A stretch of DNA of 64,000 bases from Chitinophaga fulva (lineage in GTDB: Bacteria > Bacteroidota > Bacteroidia > Chitinophagales > Chitinophagaceae). A model generated the notes under the pieces. It saw only the letters and a list, made by a program, of their open reading frames with translations. It searched no databases and was not told the origin of the DNA. The stretch is taken from contig NZ_JABBGC010000003.1 of assembly GCF_012927205.1 (NCBI RefSeq), positions 744,001-808,000 on the forward strand. The letters are read 5' to 3'. Of this stretch, positions 23,966 through 32,943 are shown in pieces. Numbering within the stretch: the stretch's first letter is position 1; every line of letters begins with the position of its first letter. The translations under genes and the position numbers were made by a program.

Positions 23966-25210
23966 ATGACGATCCAACCCCTTCTAGAGAGGGCCCGGCA
24001 GGCCACCATGTCTATCCGCACACTGCCCGATGCGCAGAAGCAGGCGCTCCTGCAACAGCTGTCCCGTACCCTGAATGAAAATATCCCCACTATCATGGCG
24101 GAAAACAAAAAGGACCTGGAGCTGATGCCGGATGAAGACCCCAAGAAAGACCGGCTGCTGCTCAATGCCCCGCGCATCCGCAGCCTCGCTGCCAGTCTGC
24201 TGGACATCGCAAGGCTTCCGGACCCGGCCAATCAGCTGCTGCTGGAAAACCATCTCGAAAACGGGCTCCTGATACAGAAAAAAACAGTGCCCCTCGGCGT
24301 AGTAGGCGTCATTTATGAGTCCCGCCCCAACGTTACCGTAGACGTAGCAGCCCTCTGCATCCGCTCCGGTAACGTATGTGTGCTGCGCGGCGGCTCCGAC
24401 GCCATCCATACCAACACCATCCTCGTATCCCTGATACAGGAAACCCTGCGCGCATTCGATACAGATGAAAACGCCGTACAACTGCTGCCCACCGATCGCG
24501 CGCTGGTCACAGAAATGCTGACAGCCTCCCAATATATCGATATCATCATCCCGCGTGGTTCACAGCAGCTGATCGACTTTGTACGCCAGCACTCCCGCGT
24601 ACCGGTGATTGAGACCGGCGCCGGCGTATGCCACACGTATGTGGAACGCTCCGCCAACCTGGAACAGGCGGCCATCATCGTTACCAACGCCAAAGTATCA
24701 CGCCCTTCCGTGTGCAACGCACTCGACACCGTACTGGTAGACGAGCCCGTAGCCGCCGACTTCATCGCCCTGCTGGCGCCGCAACTGGCTGCGCACGACG
24801 TAGACATCTACGCCGAACCCGCCGCCTACGCGCTGCTGGAAGCACAACAATACCCGCATCTGCACAAGGCACAGCCGGAAGATTTCGGCCGCGAGTTCCT
24901 GTCGCTCAAATGTTCCATCAAAATTGTGCCTGATACAACAGCCGCCCTGGCTCATATACAGGAATTCTCTTCCCGTCACTCAGAAGCCATCATCTCCCGC
25001 GACCCTATTGTAAGTGAACAGTTTCTGAACACCGTAGATGCCGCAGCGGTATACGTCAACGCCTCCACCCGCTTCACCGATGGTGGCGTATTCGGACTTG
25101 GCGCTGAAATCGGCATTTCCACGCAGAAGCTGCATGCACGCGGACCTTTTGCCTTGGAGAAACTGGTAACGGAGAAATGGTTTGTGTATGGAAGTGGACA
25201 GGTGAGGTAA
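23966..25210 (+). CDS. proA: Glutamate-5-semialdehyde dehydrogenase (gamma-glutamyl phosphate reductase)
   Basis: 414 residues of the aldehyde-dehydrogenase superfamily. NADPH-dependent reduction of glutamyl phosphate gives the semialdehyde that cyclises to pyrroline-carboxylate. Visible signatures are IYESRPNVTVDVAALC, the catalytic-cysteine region AKVSRPSVCNALDT, and the family block VNASTRFTDGGVFGLGAE followed by ISTQKLHARGP. Start ATG 23966 and the length are typical. It is the second gene of the proBA operon. Confidence 0.95.
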   Translation: MTIQPLLERARQATMSIRTLPDAQKQALLQQLSRTLNENIPTIMAENKKDLELMPDEDPKKDRLLLNAPRIRSLAASLLDIARLPDPANQLLLENHLENGLLIQKKTVPLGVVGVIYESRPNVTVDVAALCIRSGNVCVLRGGSDAIHTNTILVSLIQETLRAFDTDENAVQLLPTDRALVTEMLTASQYIDIIIPRGSQQLIDFVRQHSRVPVIETGAGVCHTYVERSANLEQAAIIVTNAKVSRPSVCNALDTVLVDEPVAADFIALLAPQLAAHDVDIYAEPAAYALLEAQQYPHLHKAQPEDFGREFLSLKCSIKIVPDTTAALAHIQEFSSRHSEAIISRDPIVSEQFLNTVDAAAVYVNASTRFTDGGVFGLGAEIGISTQKLHARGPFALEKLVTEKWFVYGSGQVR

Positions 25211-25350
25211 CAGTTTAAGTGGCCCGATAATGGTTTGTGTTACCATCTTTAACGCAAAAGGCGGGATGGGTTTTCGTAGTTTCAATTTAAAGATTGGTTG
25301 TGTTTTAAGCCAGGGAATTAAACATCCTGAACTTTTTAAAATCAATAACT

Positions 25351-25590
25351 ATGAAAAAAATTCACATCCTATTGTTCTCCACTGTGGTGGTGGCCATCAC
25401 TGCTGGTACACTCGCTTCCGAAGCACGGATTTCCAGCAGAATTTACCTTGAAAATCCTCTTTTCCTGGGCACCTGTGATGTTGTGATCACAGGAAAAACG
25501 ATTACAGCATCAGGTACCGATATTACCTATGCAACCTCTATCCCAGGCCCATGCGACCTGGTTTATATTACAGATGCGTGGATTAACTGA
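25351..25590 (+). CDS. Small exported two-cysteine peptide A
   Basis: 79 residues and no family I can name with certainty. A Sec-type N-terminus (MKK, then about 15 hydrophobic residues, ending ASEAR) is followed by a mature part with Cys in GTCDVVIT and Cys in SIPGPCDLVYIT. Three proteins at 57.6-61.3 kb share the plan: MKK start, A-x-AR after the hydrophobic stretch, an early I/V-Y, one Cys mid-way, a PxPC near the end and a Thr-rich tail. The layout recalls small Bacteroidota leader-bearing proteins such as DUF6520 or NVEALA proteins, but I cannot confirm membership. It stands alone between proA and the aldolase. Confidence 0.8.
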   Translation: MKKIHILLFSTVVVAITAGTLASEARISSRIYLENPLFLGTCDVVITGKTITASGTDITYATSIPGPCDLVYITDAWIN

Positions 25591-25603
25591 AACGCTAATA
25601 CCT

Positions 25604-25647
25604 AACAGACTGTCCTAAAAGCATCATAGCTTCCAGGGCAGCCTGTT
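25604..25647. terminator. Imperfect hairpin between convergent genes
   Basis: AACAG...CTGTT ends with interrupted pairing (CTG/CAG, CCT/AGG, AGC/GCT) around a short loop, between peptide A and the aldolase stop. The pairing is imperfect and there is no strong T-run. Confidence 0.35.
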
Positions 25648-25701
25648 TGATGATATCTCAGACGACTTTTATTTTCCTACAGCTTCCGTCTCATAGGAGC
25701 A

Positions 25702-26775
25702 TCAAGCAATCGTCACTTCTTGATTCAGGTACACATCCTGAATAGCATTCAACAAAGCGGCGCCATCTCTCATCGGCCGCTGGAAAGCTTTACGGCCGGA
25801 GATCAATCCTACGCCGCCGGCTCTTTTATTGATCACTGCCGTCCTTACAGCATCGGCGAGATCAGCATCACCTTGTGAGGCTCCGCCGGAGTTGATGAGG
25901 CCCATACGGCCCATGTAGCAGTTGGCTACCTGGTAGCGGCAAAGATCGATCGGATTATTGGAGGTCAGTTCTGTATAGATGCGTTCATCCAGTTTACCAT
26001 AAGAAGATGTGCCGGTATTAAGTGCTTTGTAGCCTCCATTCACTTCCGGCAGTTTTTGTTTAATGATATCTGCCTGGATGGTCACCCCGAGATGGTTGGC
26101 CTGACCAGTGAGGTCTGCTGCCAGGTGATAGTCCACATCTTTTTTGAACGCGTCGTTGCGGAGATAACACCACAGAATGGTGGCCATTCCCAACTCATGG
26201 GCCAGTTCAAAGGCCTGTGCTACTTCCACCAGTTGCCGGTCGGCATTATCGGACCCGAAATAGATGGTAGCGCCCACTGCCGCGGCGCCGAGGTTCCACG
26301 CTTCCTGCACGGTGCCATACATTACCTGGTCAGCTTTATTCGGATAAGTGAGCAGTTCGTTATGATTGATTTTAACGATGAACGGAATACGATGCGCATA
26401 GCGGCGTGATACGGACGCCAGTACGCCAAAGGTAGAAGCGACGGCATTGCAACCGCCTTCTATAGCCAGTTTCACAATATTCTCCGGATCAAAATATGCG
26501 GGATTTTTGGCGAAGGAAGCGCCGGCGCTGTGTTCTACGCCCTGATCTACCGGCAGGATGGACATATAACCAGTGCCCGCCAAGCGGCCGGAGTTAAATA
26601 GCTGTCCGAGGCTCCGCAATACCTGCGGATTGCGGCTGGACGGCTGATAGATACGATTGATCGTGTCTGGTCCGGGCAAATGCAGCAGGTCTTTGGAGAT
26701 GGTCTTGCTTTCGTGTTGTAAAAGTATATCGCTATCTTTACCTAGCAACTCACTGATATTTTCCAAGGATAACAT
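25702..26775 (-). CDS. Class I fructose-bisphosphate aldolase (DhnA/FbaB type)
   Basis: About 357 residues from ATG 26775; the longer open frame upstream is not family-like. It is a Schiff-base TIM-barrel aldolase of glycolysis and gluconeogenesis. Characteristic segments are ILPVDQGVEHSAGASF, IPFIVKINHNELL with the probable Schiff-base lysine region, GATIYFGSD, and GLISGRKAFQRPM for phosphate binding. The upstream region has TTTTTG and TACATTTA elements that could be its promoter. It is monocistronic and faces the epimerase gene divergently. Confidence 0.9.
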   Translation of the reverse strand: MLSLENISELLGKDSDILLQHESKTISKDLLHLPGPDTINRIYQPSSRNPQVLRSLGQLFNSGRLAGTGYMSILPVDQGVEHSAGASFAKNPAYFDPENIVKLAIEGGCNAVASTFGVLASVSRRYAHRIPFIVKINHNELLTYPNKADQVMYGTVQEAWNLGAAAVGATIYFGSDNADRQLVEVAQAFELAHELGMATILWCYLRNDAFKKDVDYHLAADLTGQANHLGVTIQADIIKQKLPEVNGGYKALNTGTSSYGKLDERIYTELTSNNPIDLCRYQVANCYMGRMGLINSGGASQGDADLADAVRTAVINKRAGGVGLISGRKAFQRPMRDGAALLNAIQDVYLNQEVTIA

Positions 26776-26900
26776 AACAGCATCTTTTTTGGTTAGATTA
26801 AATGTAAGGATTAAATCCTGCACAAAAACATCGCCAGGAAAATTCTGTCGGACACTCGCTTCTATCATATTTTATCATCCATCTTTTAAAGTGACAACAG

Positions 26901-27791
26901 ATGAAAACAGTATTCATGACGGGTGTCACCGGTTATATCGGCGGCGCTGTGGCAGCCCGGCTGTTGAAAGCAGGTTACCGGGTCAATGGACTGGCAAGAA
27001 ATGAAAAAGATTTTCCGGCACTGACAGCCGTGGGCATTCAACCAGTGGCCGGTTCACTCGATGATGAAGCGATCATCGCGCGGGAAGCGGTAATAGCGGA
27101 TGCGGTGATCAACACTGCTTCAGCAGACAATCCTTATGTGGTGGCCACTATTCTCGAAGCATTAGCCGGTACCGGCAAAAAGTTCATCCATACTTCCGGC
27201 TCCAGCATTGCCGGCGATAAAGCAAAGGGCGCCTACGCCAACATCGAACCACTTACTTTTATCCCCAAAAAACCGCGACTGGAAAAAGCTGCACGGGTAG
27301 CGATAGACAGGGCTGTATTGGCGGGTGAAGGCCACTATAGCGTAATATGCCCGACCATGATCTATGGTACCGGTACCGGCATCAAAAAAGATTCGGCACA
27401 GGTGCCTATGCTAACAGAAGCCGCGCGGGAAGCAGGTCACGGCGTATATATCGGCGCCGGTGAAAACCGCTGGTCCAACGTGCATATTGAAGACCTGGCC
27501 AATCTATACCTCCTGACGCTGGAACATGCGCCCTCCGGTAGTTTTTATTACGCAGAAAATGGTATGCTCTCCCTGAAGGAAATAGCCACAGCTATCAGCA
27601 AGTCACTGGGCTTCGGCGGGAAAACGGCATCCATCACAATAGAAGAAGCCGTACGCCGCTGGGGTATAGAGGGCGCGCAATTCGGGCTGGGGTCCAACAG
27701 TATCGTGTCAGCTGTGGCAGCACGCAGCCTGGGCTGGTTACCGGTACACAACAACCTGTTGTCAACGATCGTACAAAGCGAACGCGACTAA
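26901..27791 (+). CDS. NAD-dependent epimerase/dehydratase-family protein (extended SDR-like)
   Basis: 296 residues. The N-terminal Rossmann motif TGVTGYIGGAVAARLL (residues 7-22) binds NAD(P). FIHTSGSSI carries the Ser region and YSVICPTMIYG the middle conserved strand. The classical YxxxK is not in its usual place, so it may belong to the NmrA-like or atypical extended SDR group. A NENRWSNVHIEDLANLY-type segment (read as AGENRWSNVHIEDLA) is typical of sugar or quinone epimerase-like proteins. The substrate is unknown. It is single, with no operon partner. Confidence 0.82.
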   Translation: MKTVFMTGVTGYIGGAVAARLLKAGYRVNGLARNEKDFPALTAVGIQPVAGSLDDEAIIAREAVIADAVINTASADNPYVVATILEALAGTGKKFIHTSGSSIAGDKAKGAYANIEPLTFIPKKPRLEKAARVAIDRAVLAGEGHYSVICPTMIYGTGTGIKKDSAQVPMLTEAAREAGHGVYIGAGENRWSNVHIEDLANLYLLTLEHAPSGSFYYAENGMLSLKEIATAISKSLGFGGKTASITIEEAVRRWGIEGAQFGLGSNSIVSAVAARSLGWLPVHNNLLSTIVQSERD

Positions 27792-27793
27792 TA

Positions 27794-27967
27794 TCAATAA
27801 GGCCGGGGCTTCTCCCGCTCCGGTCCATCCTCCCGCTCTTCTGATACGGTTTCCGTGCCTTCAAAAGCGCCACCAGAGCCATCGTGTATAATGACCGGCT
27901 CGGCCGGCAGTGTTTCAGTATTTTCGGGCCTTGGACTATTCTCAGCGGGTATGATCATTGTTTCCAT
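27794..27967 (-). CDS. Small acidic protein (57 aa), possibly leaderless
   Basis: METMIIPAENSPRPE at the start and REDGPEREKPRPY at the end; about a quarter of residues are Asp or Glu, with many Pro, and it is probably disordered. It starts at ATG 27967 and ends in TGA 3 nt from the epimerase stop. The support is a TATTTTTG element (27979-27972) 4 nt before the ATG, matching the TAnnTTTG consensus. I know no family. It could be a chance frame. Confidence 0.45.
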   Translation of the reverse strand: METMIIPAENSPRPENTETLPAEPVIIHDGSGGAFEGTETVSEEREDGPEREKPRPY

Positions 27968-27971
27968 ATGT

Positions 27972-27979
27972 CAAAAATA
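27972..27979 (-). promoter_or_regulatory. -7 element (TATTTTTG) before the 57-aa frame
   Basis: A perfect TAnnTTTG match on the - strand, separated from ATG 27967 by ACAT. No clear -33 element. Confidence 0.4.
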
Positions 27980-28033
27980 TAAAATATCCCTGCGCTTTCC
28001 GCCTCATAAGGCTGAATTTACGGCGCTGTTATT

Positions 28034-28041
28034 TATCTTTG
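28034..28041 (+). promoter_or_regulatory. -7 element (TATCTTTG) of the histidine phosphatase gene
   Basis: A TAnnTTTG match ending 27 nt before ATG 28069. Confidence 0.45.
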
Positions 28042-28068
28042 CTACCCTAAAAAAACGAGCAGACATTT

Positions 28069-28656
28069 ATGGTGACCCGTATTGCAATTATTCGTCATGG
28101 TAGTACATCCTGGAACAAAGCCGGCCGCCTGCAGGGATATTCCGATATCCCGCTGGATGAGGAAGGCCTGGAACAGGCCCGCAAACTGGGATCACGCCTC
28201 GCCGGCGAGCCATGGGACATCGTCTGCTCCAGCCATTTGATCCGTGCACGGCAAACAGCAGCGATCCTGGCTGAACAACTGGGCATCGACACCATCTGGC
28301 AGGACACCCGCATCGGAGAAGCCGGCGGCGGACTGATAGAAGGCACCACCGAAGCAGAGCGACTGGAAAAGTGGGGGCCCGATTGGAAAATGCAGGACCT
28401 CGGCATGGAACCCAATGCCTCCGTACTGGAAAGAGGGATGTCCTTTCTGGATGAACTCATCACGACTGAAAAAGGAAAACAGATTATACTCGTCACCCAT
28501 GGCAGCTTTATCCGGCAAATGCTGGCACATCTCCTGCCCCACCTGCCACCACCGCCACCCATGAAAAACACTTCCATTACCCACCTGGAATTAGTAGATG
28601 GTAAATGGGAATGCCCACTCTTCAACTGCGTGATACACCTGGAATCCGCGTCATAA
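28069..28656 (+). CDS. Histidine phosphatase-family protein (phosphoglycerate mutase-like)
   Basis: 195 residues. The RHG motif is IIRHGSTSWNKAGRLQGYSDIPL, with the phospho-accepting His near residue 9. ARQTAAILAEQL carries the second Arg, and LVTHGSFIRQML the second catalytic His. It is a cytosolic phosphatase or mutase acting on a small phosphorylated metabolite. The family includes CobC-like and broad-specificity enzymes, and the substrate cannot be read. It is single. Confidence 0.9.
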   Translation: MVTRIAIIRHGSTSWNKAGRLQGYSDIPLDEEGLEQARKLGSRLAGEPWDIVCSSHLIRARQTAAILAEQLGIDTIWQDTRIGEAGGGLIEGTTEAERLEKWGPDWKMQDLGMEPNASVLERGMSFLDELITTEKGKQIILVTHGSFIRQMLAHLLPHLPPPPPMKNTSITHLELVDGKWECPLFNCVIHLESAS

Positions 28657-28660
28657 AAAA

Positions 28661-28686
28661 GGCGCCTCATCTATTGATGAGACGCC
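28661..28686 (-). terminator. Intrinsic terminator of the M43 protease gene
   Basis: GGCGCCTCATC-TATT-GATGAGACGCC hairpin with one mismatch. On the - strand it is followed by TTTTTT, giving a classical terminator 25 bp after the protease stop. It may also slow transcription from the convergent phosphatase gene. Confidence 0.8.
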
Positions 28687-28710
28687 CGGTATTGGTTGGC
28701 TAGTCAGGAA

Positions 28711-31700
28711 CTACTTCACCACTTTCACGCTGATGCGCTCAAAACCACGGGAGATATCTATCAGATAAACACCGGATGGTAAGGAGGAAAGACTGTTCAC
28801 CTGTAATCTGTTCATGCCTTTGATCACCTGCTCTCTTTGCTCTTTCACGATATGGCCATCAAGACCATATAACCTGATGATCACCGGACCATCCCAGATA
28901 GACTGGAAATACAGTTGTATGCGGTCATCAAACGGACTGGTAGCCGTGAGGACTGGTTTATCGACCATTTCTTTCATCATCATCAGGGAAGAACCGCCTG
29001 TCACTTTTACTTTGTAATCCTCTACTTCTCCCTGATAAGCGTCCACGCCACAGGGCTTCACATTGCTGCCGTAGCCCATGCGCACACGCATCAGGGTTTC
29101 GCCGGTCTTCGCATTGGCAGGCACGGTGATCGTCTGGCTAAACGGACCACTGCCGCGTTTTACATAGACTTTTTCTGTTGTGTCGTTCAGTTGTTTGTCA
29201 CCGTTCCAATCTATCCATACTGCTACAGAAATGTCGGGCCAGTATTCCACGCCCAGGTTGACCTGCAACTGGTAAGATTGTCCGGTAGCCACGGTAGCGG
29301 ATAACGCAGTGAAATCCTTGTAGCCGTCCCACTGCGAGCTGTTGTCCAGGTTGGCGAAGCGTACGCGTGTGATGGTATTGTAATTCAACGCCGTGCTGGC
29401 GGTGCAATAATCCGTTACATGGAAGCCGGTATCCTGCGAAGGCGCAGATGACGTTTGTCCTGCTTTGATACTACCGTGAGGCATGGTATTGTACGCATAG
29501 TCCATCAGCGTATAGGTGTTACCGCTAGCATTCACTTTGAAACGGAACCAGCCATAGAAGGTTTCCCCGCCGGCAGAGAAGGTGAATCCGGCATAGGCTG
29601 TCTGCCCCTTCCAGGTAGTGTACGATGCGCTGGTCAGGTCGTGCTCCAATGGATAAGCACCTCCCTCTACAAAGTTGGACGAATCACCTATCACCGTACC
29701 CGCCGCCAGCTTAGCAATATTTCGGGTATTACCTACTGTCACCATCGGTTTCTTATAGGTTTCGAACCGCAGCCTGCCACTATCCGCCCACAGGCCATAA
29801 GGCAAGTCGGCATTATTGTCCAGGTAGAATTTGTACCAGTTGTTGGTGAAATTGATAGTGTAGGTAGCATCATCTACGTCAACATACTTAATCTGGTAAG
29901 GATCACGGAAACTGATGTTCAGATTTTTCTGGCTGCTGTCCGGTGGTTGTTGGTTGCTGAACGCAGCCGGCAGGAAGGTGATGGTGGTGATACCACTATT
30001 CGCCACAGCGTGACTGGTAGCTTTACCGATAAAGGCAAAACGCGCCGTTGTATTAGTCAGTGCCGCGAGTTTTACGGTCATGCCAGCGGGAACATTGCTA
30101 ACGGTGTAGTGTGTATTAGCGACGAAGTTACCGGAACTGATGGCAAAGGTATTGCCTAACAGACTTACCTCTGCGGTATCGGGGAGCGCACCATCGTTAG
30201 GCAGTGATTCCCGGAAAGCTGTCCTCGACCAGGCAACAGTGGGCTTACCGGCGTCACCGGCCCTGATGCTGCCATTAGGCGCATCGTTCCAGGCATAGTC
30301 CTTCATCGTAAATCTCTTGCCATCAGCATCTACTGTGACACGCATCCAGCCGTAGCGTGTTTTAGTGTTCCAGGTAAATTTCAGGCCGATATAAGCCGTT
30401 TTGCCGGCCCATTTGGTATAGGCAGCGCTGTAAACATCATGTTCATTCGGGAAAGCACCGCCTGCTACGAAGTTGGAAGTGTCACCGATGATAGTATTTT
30501 CCGCCAGCGGCGAGATATTGCGGGTAGCGCCTTCGCAGACGGCCGCTTTCTCGTAGGTCTCAAAACGGAGTTTATTGTTATCGAACCAACCGCCGAACTG
30601 AGCATCACCAAAGCCCCAATCGATGTACTGCCATGGGTAGCTGCTGGTGATGGTAGCATCGGTCATGTCTATATAATGAATTTTATACGGATCGATGAAG
30701 TGGATGCCGAAAACAAGGTAGTTACGGAGCAGTGGGCCTGCACCGCCCTGTATCGCCGCATTGAGGAAAGTAATTTTTACACTGTCCGCATTATTGGCCG
30801 CTGCGTGTTGGCTCGCTGTACCACTAAATGTAAGGACCGCTGTTTTGTTGTTGATTACCTGGATCTGCGCTGTCAGGCCGGCGGGTACGTTCTGTATGTT
30901 AAAATGTGTGCCTGCCACCAGATTGCCACTGCTAACGGCAAACTGTGCTCCACCGAGCAGTTTCAGTGTATCCGCAGTCGTGATGGTACCGGTATTGACA
31001 TCATTTTCATTGAAGAGGGTAAAGTTGGCTACCAGTCTTTTTGCAGTATCAGGCAAAAGGGTAGCAGCCAGATTAGCTGCGCTCCACAGGTTGTTGCGCT
31101 GCGCGATATTACCGGTCAAAGCTGCCAGCATACGATCGCTCTGCCCTGCAGTGAACATCTTGGGGCAGGAGGAATAGTCCATATAGTTCTCTGTGTTAGC
31201 AACCACGCCACACCAGTTGGCATTGAGGTTGCAACCACCAAAGTTGGACTTGGTAGGTGGCGTATCGTCTACCTCATCACCGGGGGCAGTACATTCGTTT
31301 TCAAAAGTATGTTGCAGATTGAGGAAGTGCCCTATTTCGTGGGTCAATACCCTTTTCATATTAGGTTGAAAATTTTCTGAACTGCCCACACCGGGAGCTC
31401 CCAGATAACGCCAGTTGTACACCACACCATCGAGATGATTGGAAGCTACCCAGTTATCCGGCAGGTAAGTCCATCCGGAATTGTTATACACGCCTTTCTC
31501 TTCTACCTCGCCCACAATCCAGATATTGAGGTATTTTTCGCCAGGCCAGTAAGAGATGCTTTTTACAGCAGAACCGGTACCATCCGGCGAACGGCCATCC
31601 AGATCATTAAAATGATAGGTGACACCGTTGGTAGGATTTCCCTGCGGATCAATATCCGCTAAGCGGAAAGTGATATGCAGGTTGGCCGCCAGTCCGATAA

Positions 31701-32088
31701 AACGCGGATCGATAGACGAGTAATCCGCATTCAGCAGGTTATAGTCCTGGTTGAGGATATCGATGGCAGAGCGGACCTGCTCCATCGTTACCTTGTAAGG
31801 ATTCACCGGATCATTAACGTGGAACACCACCGGAATGGTATACTGCACAGACCCTGCCAGCGCTGCTCTCTGTTGGCGCATACCGGCTATTATTTTCTTA
31901 ATCTGTACTTCCTGGTTGATAGCAGCCTGCCGGGAAGCGGGATGTTTTTTGTACAGTTCCTGCATGGCTTTTGAGGAGGTACAATGATCCGGAAGTGGTG
32001 GCAGTCCAGGCTTTTGCTGGGCACTAGCCCCATAGCCGACTACCAGACATAACAAGAGCGTTATTATCTTTCGTGATAAAGTTGACAT
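28711..32088 (-). CDS. T9SS-secreted M43-family zinc metalloprotease
   Basis: 1125 residues with a signal peptide ending near YGASAQQ. The pappalysin-type zinc motif HEIGHFLNLQH (His250, Glu251, His254, His260) and the following Met region place it in M43. After the protease come two similar beta-rich modules (about 350-640 and 645-890; compare GNTFAISSGNFVANTHYTV with GAQFAVSSGNLVAGTHFNI). A GEVEDY module follows (YQGEVEDYKVKV) and then a C-terminal T9SS sorting domain (GVYLIDISRGFERISVKVVK). It is exported to the surface or medium as a degradative protease. It is monocistronic with a strong terminator. Confidence 0.9.
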   Translation of the reverse strand: MSTLSRKIITLLLCLVVGYGASAQQKPGLPPLPDHCTSSKAMQELYKKHPASRQAAINQEVQIKKIIAGMRQQRAALAGSVQYTIPVVFHVNDPVNPYKVTMEQVRSAIDILNQDYNLLNADYSSIDPRFIGLAANLHITFRLADIDPQGNPTNGVTYHFNDLDGRSPDGTGSAVKSISYWPGEKYLNIWIVGEVEEKGVYNNSGWTYLPDNWVASNHLDGVVYNWRYLGAPGVGSSENFQPNMKRVLTHEIGHFLNLQHTFENECTAPGDEVDDTPPTKSNFGGCNLNANWCGVVANTENYMDYSSCPKMFTAGQSDRMLAALTGNIAQRNNLWSAANLAATLLPDTAKRLVANFTLFNENDVNTGTITTADTLKLLGGAQFAVSSGNLVAGTHFNIQNVPAGLTAQIQVINNKTAVLTFSGTASQHAAANNADSVKITFLNAAIQGGAGPLLRNYLVFGIHFIDPYKIHYIDMTDATITSSYPWQYIDWGFGDAQFGGWFDNNKLRFETYEKAAVCEGATRNISPLAENTIIGDTSNFVAGGAFPNEHDVYSAAYTKWAGKTAYIGLKFTWNTKTRYGWMRVTVDADGKRFTMKDYAWNDAPNGSIRAGDAGKPTVAWSRTAFRESLPNDGALPDTAEVSLLGNTFAISSGNFVANTHYTVSNVPAGMTVKLAALTNTTARFAFIGKATSHAVANSGITTITFLPAAFSNQQPPDSSQKNLNISFRDPYQIKYVDVDDATYTINFTNNWYKFYLDNNADLPYGLWADSGRLRFETYKKPMVTVGNTRNIAKLAAGTVIGDSSNFVEGGAYPLEHDLTSASYTTWKGQTAYAGFTFSAGGETFYGWFRFKVNASGNTYTLMDYAYNTMPHGSIKAGQTSSAPSQDTGFHVTDYCTASTALNYNTITRVRFANLDNSSQWDGYKDFTALSATVATGQSYQLQVNLGVEYWPDISVAVWIDWNGDKQLNDTTEKVYVKRGSGPFSQTITVPANAKTGETLMRVRMGYGSNVKPCGVDAYQGEVEDYKVKVTGGSSLMMMKEMVDKPVLTATSPFDDRIQLYFQSIWDGPVIIRLYGLDGHIVKEQREQVIKGMNRLQVNSLSSLPSGVYLIDISRGFERISVKVVK

Positions 32089-32536
32089 ATAATTGGTTTA
32101 AAATGTGGACACAGAAGTACTATCCACGGCAGCACGCCGCAGCAGTATGTGTAATAGCAGTAATAGCTGCACATGGCAGCAGGAAATGGGTAGACATAGA
32201 CACTGGGTGTCTTTGACAGAGGGAAAAATTCTATTTCATAAAGTGGTTTTTATGGGTTGAAAATGGCAATCAGGATAACGTGACCCGGCAATACCGGTGA
32301 GGGCCGGGCATTGGCAAACAAGAGCAGATTGATTCTATTTGGTTGATATCACAGGCGTCAGTTCTTCGATTTATGCTCTCTATATACAACGACTCTACGA
32401 ATTTAACGGAGTATGGATTAACAAGGTGCCATGAAATTGATGAGTTATAGGCGGATATTAACCGGGTTAAAAAACGGGTAGTGATGTTCGTTAGGTTAAT
32501 ATAAATAACATGTTGGCGATGATGGTGATATTTCAT
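32089..32536. other. Intergenic stretch without a recognisable gene
   Basis: Upstream region of the protease. I see no conserved frame or RNA structure here. A 115-codon frame across the right part overlaps the repeats and is rejected. GC-rich words (GGTGAGGGCCGGGC) occur near 32300 without clear pairing partners. Confidence 0.5.
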
Positions 32537-32542
32537 ATTCAC

Positions 32543-32577
32543 AAAACGCATAAAACGCATAAAACGTATAAATCCAT
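32543..32577. repeat. 9-bp tandem repeat, left flank of REP pair 3
   Basis: AAAACGCAT, AAAACGCAT, AAAACGTAT, then a degenerate AAATCCAT. This is the reverse complement of the ATGCGTTTT-type units on the right flank, so the REP pair sits inside a larger inverted arrangement. Confidence 0.75.
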
Positions 32578-32581
32578 AAAA

Positions 32582-32755
32582 CCCAGGGCTGAAGCCCTGG
32601 GCTACGATGTTTTTCAAGTTCTTTTGATGATAAGTCCTATCGTTTACGCGAATCCCGGGCTATGCCCGAATCCAGGTTATAGTTCCACGTGGACTAAAAA
32701 GCTGATAATATGAAAGAAACTGAACAACATCTTAGCCCAGGGCTTCAGCCCTGGG
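32582..32755. repeat. REP-like palindrome pair 3 (BIME-like)
   Basis: CCCAGGGCTGAAGCCCTGGG at 32582-32601 and its inverted copy at 32736-32755. The right arm continues as CTTAGCCC preceded by GAAAGAAACTGAACAACAT, which matches pair 1 almost exactly. The left arm (CTACGATGTTTTTCAAGTTC) is more degenerate. The core contains GAATCCCGGGCTATGCCCGAATCC-like symmetry. Confidence 0.85.
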
Positions 32756-32908
32756 TTTTATGGATTATATGCATTCAATGCGTTTTATGGATTATACGCA
32801 TTCAATCCGTTTTATGGATTATATGCATTCAATGCGTTTTACGGATTATATGCATTCAATGTGTTTTATGTGTTTTATGCGTTTTATGCGTTTTATTCAT
32901 TCAATGCG
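32756..32908. repeat. 27-bp and 9-bp tandem repeats
   Basis: Four 27-bp units (TTTTATGGATTATATG + CATTCAATGCG and variants) at 32756-32782, 32783-32809, 32810-32836 and 32837-32863. They are followed by 9-bp units TTTTATGTG, TTTTATGCG, TTTTATGCG and an 18-bp hybrid. 27 is three times 9, so the array seems to have grown from a 9-bp unit. It lies directly against the right REP palindrome. Open frames across it are products of the repeat. Confidence 0.85.
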
Positions 32909-32943
32909 TTTCATAGATTTTATGAATTTTATAGATCACTATA

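Noticed and set aside
30439..31380. 313-codon frame antisense to the M43 protease
   Set aside because: Shadow of the protease frame; no recognisable features of its own.
32270..32617. 115-codon frame on the - strand, and two frames at 32710-32963
   Set aside because: They run through the REP palindrome and tandem repeats; the repeating translation comes from the DNA repeat.
32756..32908. CRISPR-like array
   Set aside because: The 27-bp units abut with no unique spacers and decay into 9-bp units. It is a plain tandem repeat and no cas gene is nearby.
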